Shown: positions 42,202 to 49,674 of the stretch, piece by piece
Layout: every line of letters begins with the position of its first letter
Position numbering within the stretch: position 1 is the stretch's first letter
DNA from: an uncultured Prevotellaceae bacterium
GTDB taxonomy: Bacteria > Bacteroidota > Bacteroidia > Bacteroidales > Bacteroidaceae
Reading direction: 5' to 3'
Assembly: GCA_902784615.1 (NCBI GenBank)
Contig: CACZVN010000018.1
Span: 18,973-82,972 of the forward strand
Length of the DNA stretch: 64,000 nucleotides
Notes under the pieces: generated by a model
The model's database searches: none
What the model was told of the DNA's origin: nothing
What the model saw: only the letters and a program-made list of their open reading frames with translations
Position numbers and translations under genes: made by a program

Positions 42202-43554
42202 ATGAGTAACCGCAGTGTCTTCGGTAGTAGGCTGGCCATTGTACTGGCTACGGCAGGTTCGGCAGTAGGGCTTGGCAATATCTGGCGTTTCCCGTTTATG
42301 ACGGGTCAGAATGGTGGAGCCGCCTTTATCCTTGTCTATTTCGCCTGTGTACTGCTGTTGGGCATCCCTGGCATGGTCAGTGAGTTTATCGTGGGTCGTC
42401 ATGGACAGTCGAATGCTGCGCGTGCCTATGGGAGCATGGGGAATAAGGGTTGGCGGTTTATCGGCTATCTGGGTATTCTCACCTCTACGATTATCCTCGG
42501 CTTCTATGCTGTGGTAGCGGGTTGGTGCTTGCAGTATCTGTATGCCTCCATTGCCGGACATCTCGACGGTGATGCTTCCTACGTCATCAACTATTTTAAG
42601 ACTTTCTCCAGCCATCCGTTGAAACCTTGCCTGTGGGCTGTGGCCTTTGTGCTGATCACCCATCTGGTGGTGGCGCAGGGCGTAGAAAAGGGCATTGAAC
42701 GGGCCTCGAAACTGCTGATGCCGCTATTATTATTGTTGCTGGTGATTCTGGTGGTTGCCTCTTGTCTGCTCCCAGGAGCGGGTGGAGGTATTGAGTTTCT
42801 GTTGAAACCCGACTTCTCGAAAGTCAGTGGCAACGTGTTTCTGGAGGCTTTGGGACAGGCGTTTTTCTCCCTGAGTCTTGGCACGGCCTGTCTCTGTACC
42901 TACGCTTCCTATTTTAAGCGCGATACAAACCTGTTGCGTTCTGCCACACAGATAGCCCTGCTCGACTCTGGCATCGCCATCCTCGCAGGACTGATGATTT
43001 TCCCAGCCGCCTTCTCCGTTGGTGTACAGCCTGATAGTGGTCCCTCGCTGATCTTCATCACCTTGCCCAATGTGTTCCAGCAGGCTTTCAGTGCCATGCC
43101 CGTAGCGGGTTATGTCATCTCCATCCTCTTCTATGCACTGCTGGTCTTCGCAGCCCTGACATCCACCATCTCGATGCACGAGATCGGTACGGCATTTTTC
43201 CATGAGGAACTGAAGATGCCCCGTCAGCGTGCAGCATGGGTACTGACGGTTGTCTGTGCGGTGATTGCTGTTTTCTGTTCCCTTTCCGTGGGGGCTTATA
43301 GCGACTTGCAACTCTTTGGCATGTCACTGATGGACTTCTGTGATTTCCTCACGGCTCAGTTGATGCTGCCCGCTGGTGCCTTCCTGACAAGTATCATGTT
43401 GGGCTGGTTCGTCAGCCGTCAGTTGGTGCAGGAGGAATTTACCAACGGTGGTTCGTTGAAGGCCACCTTTTTCTGGACATGGCTGTTTGCCATCCGTTAC
43501 GTGGTGCCTGTCTGCATCCTCCTCATCTTCCTCCACCAGTTCGGTATCCTATGA
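42202..43554 (+). CDS. Sodium-dependent NSS/SNF transporter, second of a tandem pair
   Basis: 450 aa, clearly a paralogue of its neighbour (shared GNIWRFPFMTGQNGGAAF, FPAAFSVGVQPDSGPSLIF). The pair arose by tandem duplication and has diverged at many positions. It lacks the 12-residue N-terminal extension of the first copy. Its stop overlaps the start of the ComEA-like gene (ATGA). The two copies may differ in substrate or work as a heteromer; neither is shown. Confidence 0.92.
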   Translation: MSNRSVFGSRLAIVLATAGSAVGLGNIWRFPFMTGQNGGAAFILVYFACVLLLGIPGMVSEFIVGRHGQSNAARAYGSMGNKGWRFIGYLGILTSTIILGFYAVVAGWCLQYLYASIAGHLDGDASYVINYFKTFSSHPLKPCLWAVAFVLITHLVVAQGVEKGIERASKLLMPLLLLLLVILVVASCLLPGAGGGIEFLLKPDFSKVSGNVFLEALGQAFFSLSLGTACLCTYASYFKRDTNLLRSATQIALLDSGIAILAGLMIFPAAFSVGVQPDSGPSLIFITLPNVFQQAFSAMPVAGYVISILFYALLVFAALTSTISMHEIGTAFFHEELKMPRQRAAWVLTVVCAVIAVFCSLSVGAYSDLQLFGMSLMDFCDFLTAQLMLPAGAFLTSIMLGWFVSRQLVQEEFTNGGSLKATFFWTWLFAIRYVVPVCILLIFLHQFGIL

Positions 43555-44252
43555 TCCGTGAGTTCTTCTATCTGCAGAAGTCTGACCGTAAGGTGATCAT
43601 TGTGCTATTGTGTGTCATTGCTATAGCCTTGGGGGTGATCTTCCTGACGGGTGGGGAGAACGACGAGTCGAATGCGCTGACGCCCGCTGATACCTTGAAG
43701 AAAGACTCCTTTCGTCGGCCCTATTACCACCGTGATACCGTCTATGTCCGTACGAAGGTTATCTATCGTGACCGTCCTGACTATAGTGGCAAGCGTACAT
43801 CACCCCGTTCTGCCTCTGAGCCCCGAGACTCCTTTGTCCCCCGCTATCCTGTGAAGATCAAGGAGGGGGAGCATGTCGTGCTGAACACCGCCGACACCAC
43901 CGCCCTGAAGACCGTCCCCGGCATCGGTTCCTATTTCGCCAGGAAGATCGTCGAATACGGTCAGCGTCTTGGTGGCTATGTCAGTGTCGATCAACTCGAT
44001 GAGATCGAGGATTTCCCCCTCGACGCGAAACGGTACCTGACGATCCGGAACGCCCAGCCCAGGAAGTTGAACGTGAACAAGCTCTCGCTCAACGAACTGA
44101 AGCGCCACCCCTATATCAACTACTATCGTGCGAAGGCCATCACGGACTACCGCCGCCTGCACGGCCCCATCCACTCACTCGATGACCTGCGGCTCTCCAA
44201 GGACTTTCCCCCCGACATCATCGCCCGCCTTGCACCCTACGTCGAGTTCTGA
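43551..44252 (+). CDS. ComEA-like helix-hairpin-helix membrane protein
   Basis: 233 aa from ATG 43551. One membrane segment (VIIVLLCVIAIALGVIFLT, ~12-31) is followed by a Ser/Arg-rich spacer and two helix-hairpin-helix repeats (LNTADTTALKTVPGIGSYFA near 120; LNVNKLSLNELKRHPYI near 180). This is the form of ComEA-type DNA-binding proteins, which bind incoming DNA in the periplasm; in Bacteroidota the role is unproven. The start is set by the ATGA overlap with the transporter. Confidence 0.82.
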   Translation: MIREFFYLQKSDRKVIIVLLCVIAIALGVIFLTGGENDESNALTPADTLKKDSFRRPYYHRDTVYVRTKVIYRDRPDYSGKRTSPRSASEPRDSFVPRYPVKIKEGEHVVLNTADTTALKTVPGIGSYFARKIVEYGQRLGGYVSVDQLDEIEDFPLDAKRYLTIRNAQPRKLNVNKLSLNELKRHPYINYYRAKAITDYRRLHGPIHSLDDLRLSKDFPPDIIARLAPYVEF

Positions 44253-44263
44253 ATCCTGATCCG

Positions 44264-44369
44264 TAAAGGGGGACCTTTGGAGTTGTAGAGGTGACCTTCA
44301 GCTTCCTAAAGGTGACCATCACGCTGCTAAAGGAGCCCTTTAGACTCGTAAAGGTCACCTTTAGAAAAG
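44264..44369. repeat. Five degenerate 21-bp tandem repeats
   Basis: Units begin at 44264 (22 bp), 44286, 44307, 44328 and 44349, each starting TAAAGGTGACC or a variant (TAGAGGTGACC, TAAAGGAGCCC, TAAAGGTCACC). The last two units are near-palindromic (TAAAGGTCACCTTTA). The array fills most of the gap between the ComEA-like gene and the terminator of the lipoprotein gene. Read on the minus strand it stays open and would give heptads like LKVTFTS. Confidence 0.7.
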
Positions 44370-44385
44370 TCCCGATGGCCGGGAC
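44364..44385 (-). terminator. Terminator of the repeat-rich lipoprotein gene
   Basis: Stem GTCCCG/CGGGAC (44369-44374 with 44380-44385, 5-nt loop) followed by TTTTC on the minus strand, 33 bp after the stop. Confidence 0.7.
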
Positions 44386-44417
44386 AAAATTATCCTACGC
44401 GCACGTACATGGGGGCG

Positions 44418-46571
44418 TCAGGGCGCGGGGGTGAGTATCCAGGTCAGGCTGCCTTCTTTTTCTTTTTTCGTAAAGGTGAGCGACGTGCCATCGCCGTTCC
44501 ATCCTCTTTCAGATGCTGTATAACCCGTTGAGATGTTCGCGCCGCCGATTTCTACCGTCACTTCGCCGCTCTGGTCGAAGTCCCCCTTGCCGATGGGCCA
44601 AGCCCCCGGATATTCTTCTGTCGCTTCGACGCGGGTGATGCCGCTGGTGATGGTGATGCTGTTGAACTTGCCATATCGTCCGCTGCCGATACCAGCTGCC
44701 TGGGAGTTGCAGCCGAGCTTCGTGGAGGCTGTCACCGTGCCGCCCTTGATAAGGATGTCGCCGCAACTGCTCTCGTAGCTTGACCCATCGCCGCTACCGA
44801 TGCCCGCGCCGCAAAAACTGCCCGTGGCCGTGACGGTGGCCGAGCCGCTGATGGTGATGTCGCCGCAGCTGCTCTTATAGGAACCGCCAGCATTATCGCC
44901 ATGGCCGCTGCCGATGCCTGCGCCACCATCGCCGGCCGTGGCCGTGACGGTGGCCGAGCCGCTGATGGTGATATCGCCGCAAAGGCTTTCTTTAGTAAAC
45001 ACATTTCCGCTGCCAATGCCTGCGGCATAGTTGCCACCGTATGCCGTGACGTTGGCCGTGCCGCTGATGGTAATGTCGTTGCAGGTTCCATCAGGGCCAC
45101 ATCCGATGCCTGCGGCAAAGTTGTCACCGTATGCCCTGACGGTGCCGCCGCTGATGGTGATTTTGCCGCAAGAACCGTCAAAATAGATACTATTACCGAT
45201 ACCGACGCCCGGGGAATTAGCACCCCCATGAGCCTCGATGGTGCCGCCCTCGATGGTGATGGTGCCGCACGAGGCTATTCTGCCGCTGCCGATGGCTGCG
45301 CCTTGGCCGCCGGTGGCCTCGATAGTGCCGCCCTTGATCACGATGTTGCCGCAGGCGATTCCATTGCCGCCGCCGATGGCTGCGGCCAGGTTGCTGTCAT
45401 CGTATGGGCTGGCGGTGAGTTTGCCCGTGCCCTGGATGGTGAGCGTCTTGTCCGGGGCGATGTAGATGGCGGGATAGTACTTGTGGAATCCCTTCACGGT
45501 GCTCTCTCCGCTGAGCACGATGGTGGCGTCGCCAGCGCAGGTGATGCCCGCCCACTGGCGGTTCTCGTCGTTCGCGCCATTGATGGTCACGCCGTCGAGC
45601 GTCACCGTCGCCCCTGCGGCGATCGAGACCTGATAGTTGCCGTCGAGCGTGCCCGAGAGCACGTCGCCATTCAGCGCCTCATAGTCGGCGGTGAGCGCCG
45701 CGAGGCTCTTTGCCGTGCCCATCCTCAGGTTGACGGGATAGATGTTGTTGCGCGCCAGCGTCCTGCTGGTGACGGTCTTCGTCACGGAGTTCGCGTTCCC
45801 CGCGCCGTAGTAGGCGGTGAAGGTGATGTCCTTGTTCTCCATGGGGCGCATGGCCACGTAGATGGGACCGTCGGGAAAGGTCGTGGCAGGCGAAGGTGGC
45901 GTGATGGTGTAGTCTCTCGACTCGCCGGAAACTTGGATTACCAGTTTCCCGATGGTGCTGGTGATGTCCGCTGAGCCGTCGGCATTCTGTATAGTCAGCG
46001 CGAGGATAGTACCCCTGTTCTTTAGCATGGCATTAGTCGGCAGATCGGTGCCAATGAGCGCGCCGTCGTAAACGGCGAGCGCATGCTTGTTCAGGCCCTT
46101 CTCGCCGTCGATGGAACCGTCCTGTTCTTCATAACGAAAAGGGCTGATTGTATAAGTGTCCTCATTGACGTTGAAATCAATGTGTGGATAGGACTTTTGC
46201 CAACTAATTGGATAGATGATGCGTAGGGGACTGTCAGTTTTCGGATCAGAGAACGTAACGGTGAACGTAGCTTTCTTACCCCCGTCACTGAGGGTACAGG
46301 CAGAGCTTGTTACAGCATCAACCTTATTATCCGATTGCTTATAAAGCACCCAAATCTTGTCGTCCGCAGTGAAGGTCATTACGCCTGTCGTGGGATCGAC
46401 AGCGCGGGTTCCGGCGGCATCAGCGTCTTGATTCACGGTGATGGTCTGCGTGATAGTCTTGTTTTCAGGCTGCGGAGCATTGACGATCTCATCACTGCTG
46501 GAGCAGCTGCTCATGATGGTGCCCACGATGGCGAGGGCGGCCATGCTCAGGAAATGTTTCATCTGTATCAT
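44418..46571 (-). CDS. Fimbrillin-type lipoprotein with repeated beta-helix region
   Basis: 717 aa (714 if the ATG at 46562 is used). A lipoprotein signal ends in MSSC, so it is exported and lipidated. Residues ~25-290 resemble Mfa-like fimbrillins (TRAVDPTTG, FTADDKIWVLY, YPINLRM-like strand). From ~330 the chain has about eight imperfect repeats of 30-37 residues, each with CGDITISG, a T/A-rich strand and (A/G)GIGSG, which predicts a right-handed beta-helix. This suggests a surface adhesin or pilus-associated protein. It starts 24 bp after the small peptide gene in the same operon. Confidence 0.82.
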   Translation of the reverse strand: MIQMKHFLSMAALAIVGTIMSSCSSSDEIVNAPQPENKTITQTITVNQDADAAGTRAVDPTTGVMTFTADDKIWVLYKQSDNKVDAVTSSACTLSDGGKKATFTVTFSDPKTDSPLRIIYPISWQKSYPHIDFNVNEDTYTISPFRYEEQDGSIDGEKGLNKHALAVYDGALIGTDLPTNAMLKNRGTILALTIQNADGSADITSTIGKLVIQVSGESRDYTITPPSPATTFPDGPIYVAMRPMENKDITFTAYYGAGNANSVTKTVTSRTLARNNIYPVNLRMGTAKSLAALTADYEALNGDVLSGTLDGNYQVSIAAGATVTLDGVTINGANDENRQWAGITCAGDATIVLSGESTVKGFHKYYPAIYIAPDKTLTIQGTGKLTASPYDDSNLAAAIGGGNGIACGNIVIKGGTIEATGGQGAAIGSGRIASCGTITIEGGTIEAHGGANSPGVGIGNSIYFDGSCGKITISGGTVRAYGDNFAAGIGCGPDGTCNDITISGTANVTAYGGNYAAGIGSGNVFTKESLCGDITISGSATVTATAGDGGAGIGSGHGDNAGGSYKSSCGDITISGSATVTATGSFCGAGIGSGDGSSYESSCGDILIKGGTVTASTKLGCNSQAAGIGSGRYGKFNSITITSGITRVEATEEYPGAWPIGKGDFDQSGEVTVEIGGANISTGYTASERGWNGDGTSLTFTKKEKEGSLTWILTPAP

Positions 46572-46595
46572 TGCTGTCTTCGTTTTAGTGGGTTA

Positions 46596-46730
46596 TTACC
46601 AGTTTTGCGGGGTGTTGGGGTTATAATCCTCGCCGCTCATCTGCAACAACCGCGGCTGCTGCTTCAACTCATAAACCTGCATCGCAGGCTTCTCGTACTT
46701 CAGTCGTTTCTTGCTGTCTTTAGGTTTCAT
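46596..46730 (-). CDS. Small conserved peptide upstream of fimbrillin-type lipoprotein, copy 1
   Basis: 44 aa. The first ~30 residues contain YEKPAMQVYELKQQPRLL, nearly identical to YEKPSMQVFDLKQQPQLL in the 46-aa peptide at 58397. The tail differs (SGEDYNPNTPQNW) and is rich in Asn and Pro. It has no membrane segment or ordinary signal peptide. Its own promoter (TATCTTTG) is 26 bp upstream and the fimbrillin-type gene follows after 24 bp. A conserved front and a variable Gly/Pro/Asn tail resemble a leader-core precursor, but no modification or export gene is adjacent. Function unknown. Confidence 0.75.
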   Translation of the reverse strand: MKPKDSKKRLKYEKPAMQVYELKQQPRLLQMSGEDYNPNTPQNW

Positions 46731-46968
46731 ATCTTAATGGTTTGGTATCTGGGTGCAAAGATAAGAATAATCAGCCAGTTGGGCTCGATATGGCACTCCC
46801 AGGTCTCAATGCGTTGGTTAGCCAGTTTGTGGGGGCGGTACTGGGGGGTAGCGAGCCAGTAGTTCTAAGCAGAGCGATTGCGTCATATAATTGCTGCAAA
46901 TCAAGCCCTCTCTTCAAACAGCGCTTCAAGTCTTTGTCGAAGCGCTTGGTAGTATCAACGCTATACAT
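46727..46968 (-). pseudogene. Frameshifted YafQ-type toxin remnant
   Basis: From ATG 46968 the frame reads MYSVDTTKRFDKDLKRCLKR and LYDAIALLRTTGSLPP, a YafQ/RelE toxin start. At a run of six C (revcomp of ~46845-46850) the frame is lost; in another frame it continues QYRPHKLANQRIETWECHI then EPNWLIILIF, the rest of the YafQ fold, to a TGA at 46727. The final catalytic region is shortened. The peptide gene start overlaps its stop. It is inactive unless the C-run slips. Confidence 0.75.
46756..46763 (-). promoter_or_regulatory. -7 element TATCTTTG of the peptide-lipoprotein operon
   Basis: Matches TAnnTTTG followed by GC, 25 bp before the small peptide ATG; it lies inside the toxin remnant. 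Confidence 0.7.
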
Positions 46969-47038
46969 GCTGGCTGCGGAGTTTACTGAATGCCTCTTCA
47001 CCTAACACACTCTTGAACATGTCGTCCACGGAGTCATA
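46961..47038 (-). pseudogene. C-terminal fragment of a toxin-antitoxin antitoxin
   Basis: An open frame reading YDSVDDMFKSVLGEEAF and ending SKLRSQHV overlaps the toxin ATG by its stop codon, as in RelB/DinJ-YafQ operons. Its N-terminal DNA-binding half is missing: no start codon precedes it before the promoter at 47055. Confidence 0.6.
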
Positions 47039-47054
47039 GTGAGTAACTTGGGTG

Positions 47055-47062
47055 CAAATATA
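47055..47062 (-). promoter_or_regulatory. -7 element TATATTTG in front of the toxin-antitoxin remnant
   Basis: Matches TAnnTTTG followed by GC; it still points into the remnant and onward to the peptide-lipoprotein operon. Confidence 0.55.
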
Positions 47063-47136
47063 CGAAATATTTCCGAAACGGTGGGCATATTGAAAAGAAA
47101 AAGTGTTTTTCTTTTGGTATTTCGCTCGATTTGCAC

Positions 47137-47144
47137 TATCTTTG
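47137..47144 (+). promoter_or_regulatory. -33/-7 promoter of the tat operon
   Basis: TATCTTTG with TTTG at 47113-47116, 20 bp apart, 27 bp before the tatA ATG. Confidence 0.8.
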
Positions 47145-47171
47145 CCGATGTAAACTTAAAACTTGACAAAT

Positions 47172-47390
47172 ATGTTTGGAACATTGTTGTTGTTTGGCCT
47201 CGGCATGCAGGAGATACTGATCATCGCATTTATCGTGCTGCTGCTCTTCGGCGGCAAGAAGATCCCTGAGCTGATGCGCGGCATGGGCAAGGGCGTGAAG
47301 AGCTTCAAGGAGGGCATGAACGAGGTGAGCGATATCAGCAAGGGCGAAGAGAAAAGTGAAGAGTCGAAAAGATGGGAAGGTGAAAAATGA
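47172..47390 (+). CDS. tatA: Sec-independent translocase subunit TatA
   Basis: 72 aa from ATG 47172. One short N-terminal membrane helix is followed by [20 protein letters not shown], the TatA/E hinge and amphipathic helix, then a charged tail. It forms the pore-like assembly for folded Tat substrates. tatC follows at 47401. No separate tatB is seen, so this is a minimal TatAC system. The upstream in-frame TTG is not used. Confidence 0.93.
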   Translation: MFGTLLLFGLGMQEILIIAFIVLLLFGGKKIPELMRGMGKGVKSFKEGMNEVSDISKGEEKSEESKRWEGEK

Positions 47391-47400
47391 CACCTCACCC

Positions 47401-48120
47401 ATGACCTTCTGGGACCACCTCGACGAACTGCGGGGGGTGATCATCAGGGCACTCCTCGTGACGACGGTGGCGGCAGCGGTGGCCTTCTGCCTGAAGGAGC
47501 CGCTCTTCGACATCGTACTGGCACCCCGTTCGGGCGACTTCATCACCTACAGGCTGTTGGGCGTGGAGCCCTTCGAGATCAGTCTGATGAACACAGGACT
47601 GACGGAGCAGTTCATGATCCACCTGAAGACGGCCTTCTATGCGGGTCTTTTGGTGGCCTCGCCTTACATCATCTACCTGCTGTTCGGCTTTATCCAACCA
47701 GCGCTCTATGACAACGAACGGCGATACGCCACGACGCTCGTGGGCAGCGGCTACCTGATGTTCATGGTGGGCACCCTGCTGAACTACCTGCTGATCTTCC
47801 CGCTGACGGTGAGGTTTCTGGGTACCTATCAGGTGAGCCCCGACGTGGCGAACATGCTGACGATCCAGTCGTACATCGACACCCTGCTGATGATGAGTCT
47901 CGTGATGGGCATCGTCTTCGAACTGCCCGTGGTGTGCTGGCTCCTGGGACGGATGGGACTGATCAATGCGCGGATGATGGGCCAGTGGCGGAAGCACGCC
48001 ATCGTGGCGATCCTCATCGTGGCGGCCATCATCACGCCGACGACAGATGCGTTCACCCTCTTCGTGGTGGCGCTGCCGATATGGCTGCTGTATGAATTGA
48101 GCATACTCATTGTGAAATAA
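47401..48120 (+). CDS. tatC: Sec-independent translocase subunit TatC
   Basis: 239 aa from ATG 47401 with six membrane segments. MTFWDHLDELRGVIIRALL is the TatC signature at the N-terminus, with conserved SPYIIYLLFGFIQPALY in the middle. TatC recognises twin-arginine signals. A longer frame from a GTG at 47356 overlaps tatA and is not the family start. The next gene starts 9 bp later and both following genes encode twin-arginine motifs. Confidence 0.95.
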   Translation: MTFWDHLDELRGVIIRALLVTTVAAAVAFCLKEPLFDIVLAPRSGDFITYRLLGVEPFEISLMNTGLTEQFMIHLKTAFYAGLLVASPYIIYLLFGFIQPALYDNERRYATTLVGSGYLMFMVGTLLNYLLIFPLTVRFLGTYQVSPDVANMLTIQSYIDTLLMMSLVMGIVFELPVVCWLLGRMGLINARMMGQWRKHAIVAILIVAAIITPTTDAFTLFVVALPIWLLYELSILIVK

Positions 48121-48129
48121 ATTAGGCTT

Positions 48130-49623
48130 ATGTTAAAGAGAATTAGAACGATCTTGGCGGCGGTGGTCTTCGTATTGATCACCCTGCTGTTCCTCGACTT
48201 CACGGGCACGCTGCATTGTTGGCTGGGATGGCTCGCGAAGATCCAGTTCTTGCCCGCTGTGATGGCACTCAACGTGGTGGTCATCGTGGCGCTGGTGGCG
48301 CTGACGCTCGTCTTCGGACGCATCTACTGTTCCGTGATCTGTCCGTTGGGCATCCTGCAGGATATCCTCGCACGGCTGCGCCGCAAGAAGAACAAATACA
48401 GTTACTCTCGGGAGGTGCGCTGGCTGCGCTATCCCGTGCTGGTGGTGTTCGTCATCGCCCTGGTGGCGGGCGTGGGCGTCATCTTCCAGTTGTTGGCACC
48501 CTATAGCAGCTACGGCCGTATTGCCACGATGATCTTCCAGCCGCTGTGGATGCTGGGCAACAACGTGTTGGGCACCATCGCCGAACGCGCCGACAGCTAC
48601 GCCTTCTACACCGTCGATGTGTGGATGAAGTCGCTGCCCGTGTTCATCCTCGCCCTGGTGACGCTGGTGATCTTGTTTATCCTCGCCTGGCGAGGGGGGC
48701 GCACGTATTGCAATACCGTCTGTCCCGTGGGAACCATCCTCTCGTTCCTCGCCCGCTTCTCACTGCTGAAGATCCATTTCGATGCCGAGAAGTGCAAGAA
48801 CTGTTCGATGTGTTCGAAGAACTGCAAGGCCGCCTGTATCGACTACAAGACGCACACCGTCGATTATAGCCGCTGCGTGGTCTGCGGCAACTGCATCAGC
48901 TCCTGCAAGTTCGGAGCGCTGCGCTACGACAATGCCAGAATCCACGCCAAGGCCAAGACCTCTGGAGAATCCGCTCATGCCGATTCCTCCGTCGATACCT
49001 CCCGTCGCTCGTTCCTCCTGGCCACGGCCCTCGTCTCTACCGCTGCTCTCGCCCAGAAGAAGGAGAAACTGATGGACGGTGGCATCGCCGAACTGGAGGA
49101 CAAGGTCGCCCCTGAGCGCCAGACGCCATTGACACCCCCGGGCTCCCTCTCGTTCCAGCACTTCGCCCAGCACTGTACGGGCTGTCAGCTCTGCGTGTCG
49201 GAGTGTCCCAACGACGTGCTCCGCCCCTCTACCGACCTAATGCACTTCATGTTGCCGGCGATGTCGTACGAGCGGGGCCACTGCCGTCCCGAGTGCACGC
49301 GCTGTTCGGAGGTCTGTCCCGCTGGCGCCATCAGACCCATCGACAAAGATGAGAAGACGTCGATCCAGATCGGTCATGCCGTGTGGATCAAGAAAAACTG
49401 TGTGGTACTGACCGATGAGGTGGAGTGCGGCAACTGCGCTCGCCACTGTCCTGCTGGCGCTATTGAGATGGTGCCGCTCGATGAGAATGACGAGGAGTCA
49501 CTCATGGTGCCCGCCATCAACGAGGCTGCTTGTATCGGCTGTGGTGCCTGTGAGTATGTCTGTCCGTCGCGTCCCTTCTCGGCCATCTATGTCGAGGGGC
49601 ATGAGGTGCATAAGCATATTTAA
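48130..49623 (+). CDS. NapH-NapG-like polyferredoxin fusion with internal twin-arginine segment
   Basis: 497 aa. Residues 1-210 are a NapH/MauN-like membrane domain with two CxxxCP motifs (CSVICP at 67, CNTVCP at 194). Residues 222-260 hold two 4Fe-4S ferredoxin motifs. At 291 comes SRRSFLLATALVSTAALA, a twin-arginine signal-like helix in the middle of the chain. After it (345-480) are four more Cys clusters like NapG. The layout suggests a cytoplasmic ferredoxin half and a periplasmic half moved by Tat, carrying electrons across or along the membrane. It lies between tatC and a Tat-dependent reductase. Confidence 0.88.
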   Translation: MLKRIRTILAAVVFVLITLLFLDFTGTLHCWLGWLAKIQFLPAVMALNVVVIVALVALTLVFGRIYCSVICPLGILQDILARLRRKKNKYSYSREVRWLRYPVLVVFVIALVAGVGVIFQLLAPYSSYGRIATMIFQPLWMLGNNVLGTIAERADSYAFYTVDVWMKSLPVFILALVTLVILFILAWRGGRTYCNTVCPVGTILSFLARFSLLKIHFDAEKCKNCSMCSKNCKAACIDYKTHTVDYSRCVVCGNCISSCKFGALRYDNARIHAKAKTSGESAHADSSVDTSRRSFLLATALVSTAALAQKKEKLMDGGIAELEDKVAPERQTPLTPPGSLSFQHFAQHCTGCQLCVSECPNDVLRPSTDLMHFMLPAMSYERGHCRPECTRCSEVCPAGAIRPIDKDEKTSIQIGHAVWIKKNCVVLTDEVECGNCARHCPAGAIEMVPLDENDEESLMVPAINEAACIGCGACEYVCPSRPFSAIYVEGHEVHKHI

Positions 49624-49672
49624 TGGATAATGGATAATGGATAATTGATAATGGATAATGGATAATTGGTAA
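49624..49672. repeat. Seven tandem 7-bp repeats before the reductase gene
   Basis: Units of TGGATAA (five exact, plus TTGATAA and TTGGTAA) start directly after the upstream stop codon and end 2 bp before the ATG, so they occupy the ribosome binding region. Confidence 0.8.
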
Positions 49673-49674
49673 TT

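Noticed and set aside
44264-44369. CRISPR array
   Set aside because: 21-bp units are adjacent without spacers, degenerate, and no cas gene is present.
46727-47038. Intact toxin-antitoxin module
   Set aside because: Toxin frame is broken at a C-run and the antitoxin lacks its N-terminal half and start codon.
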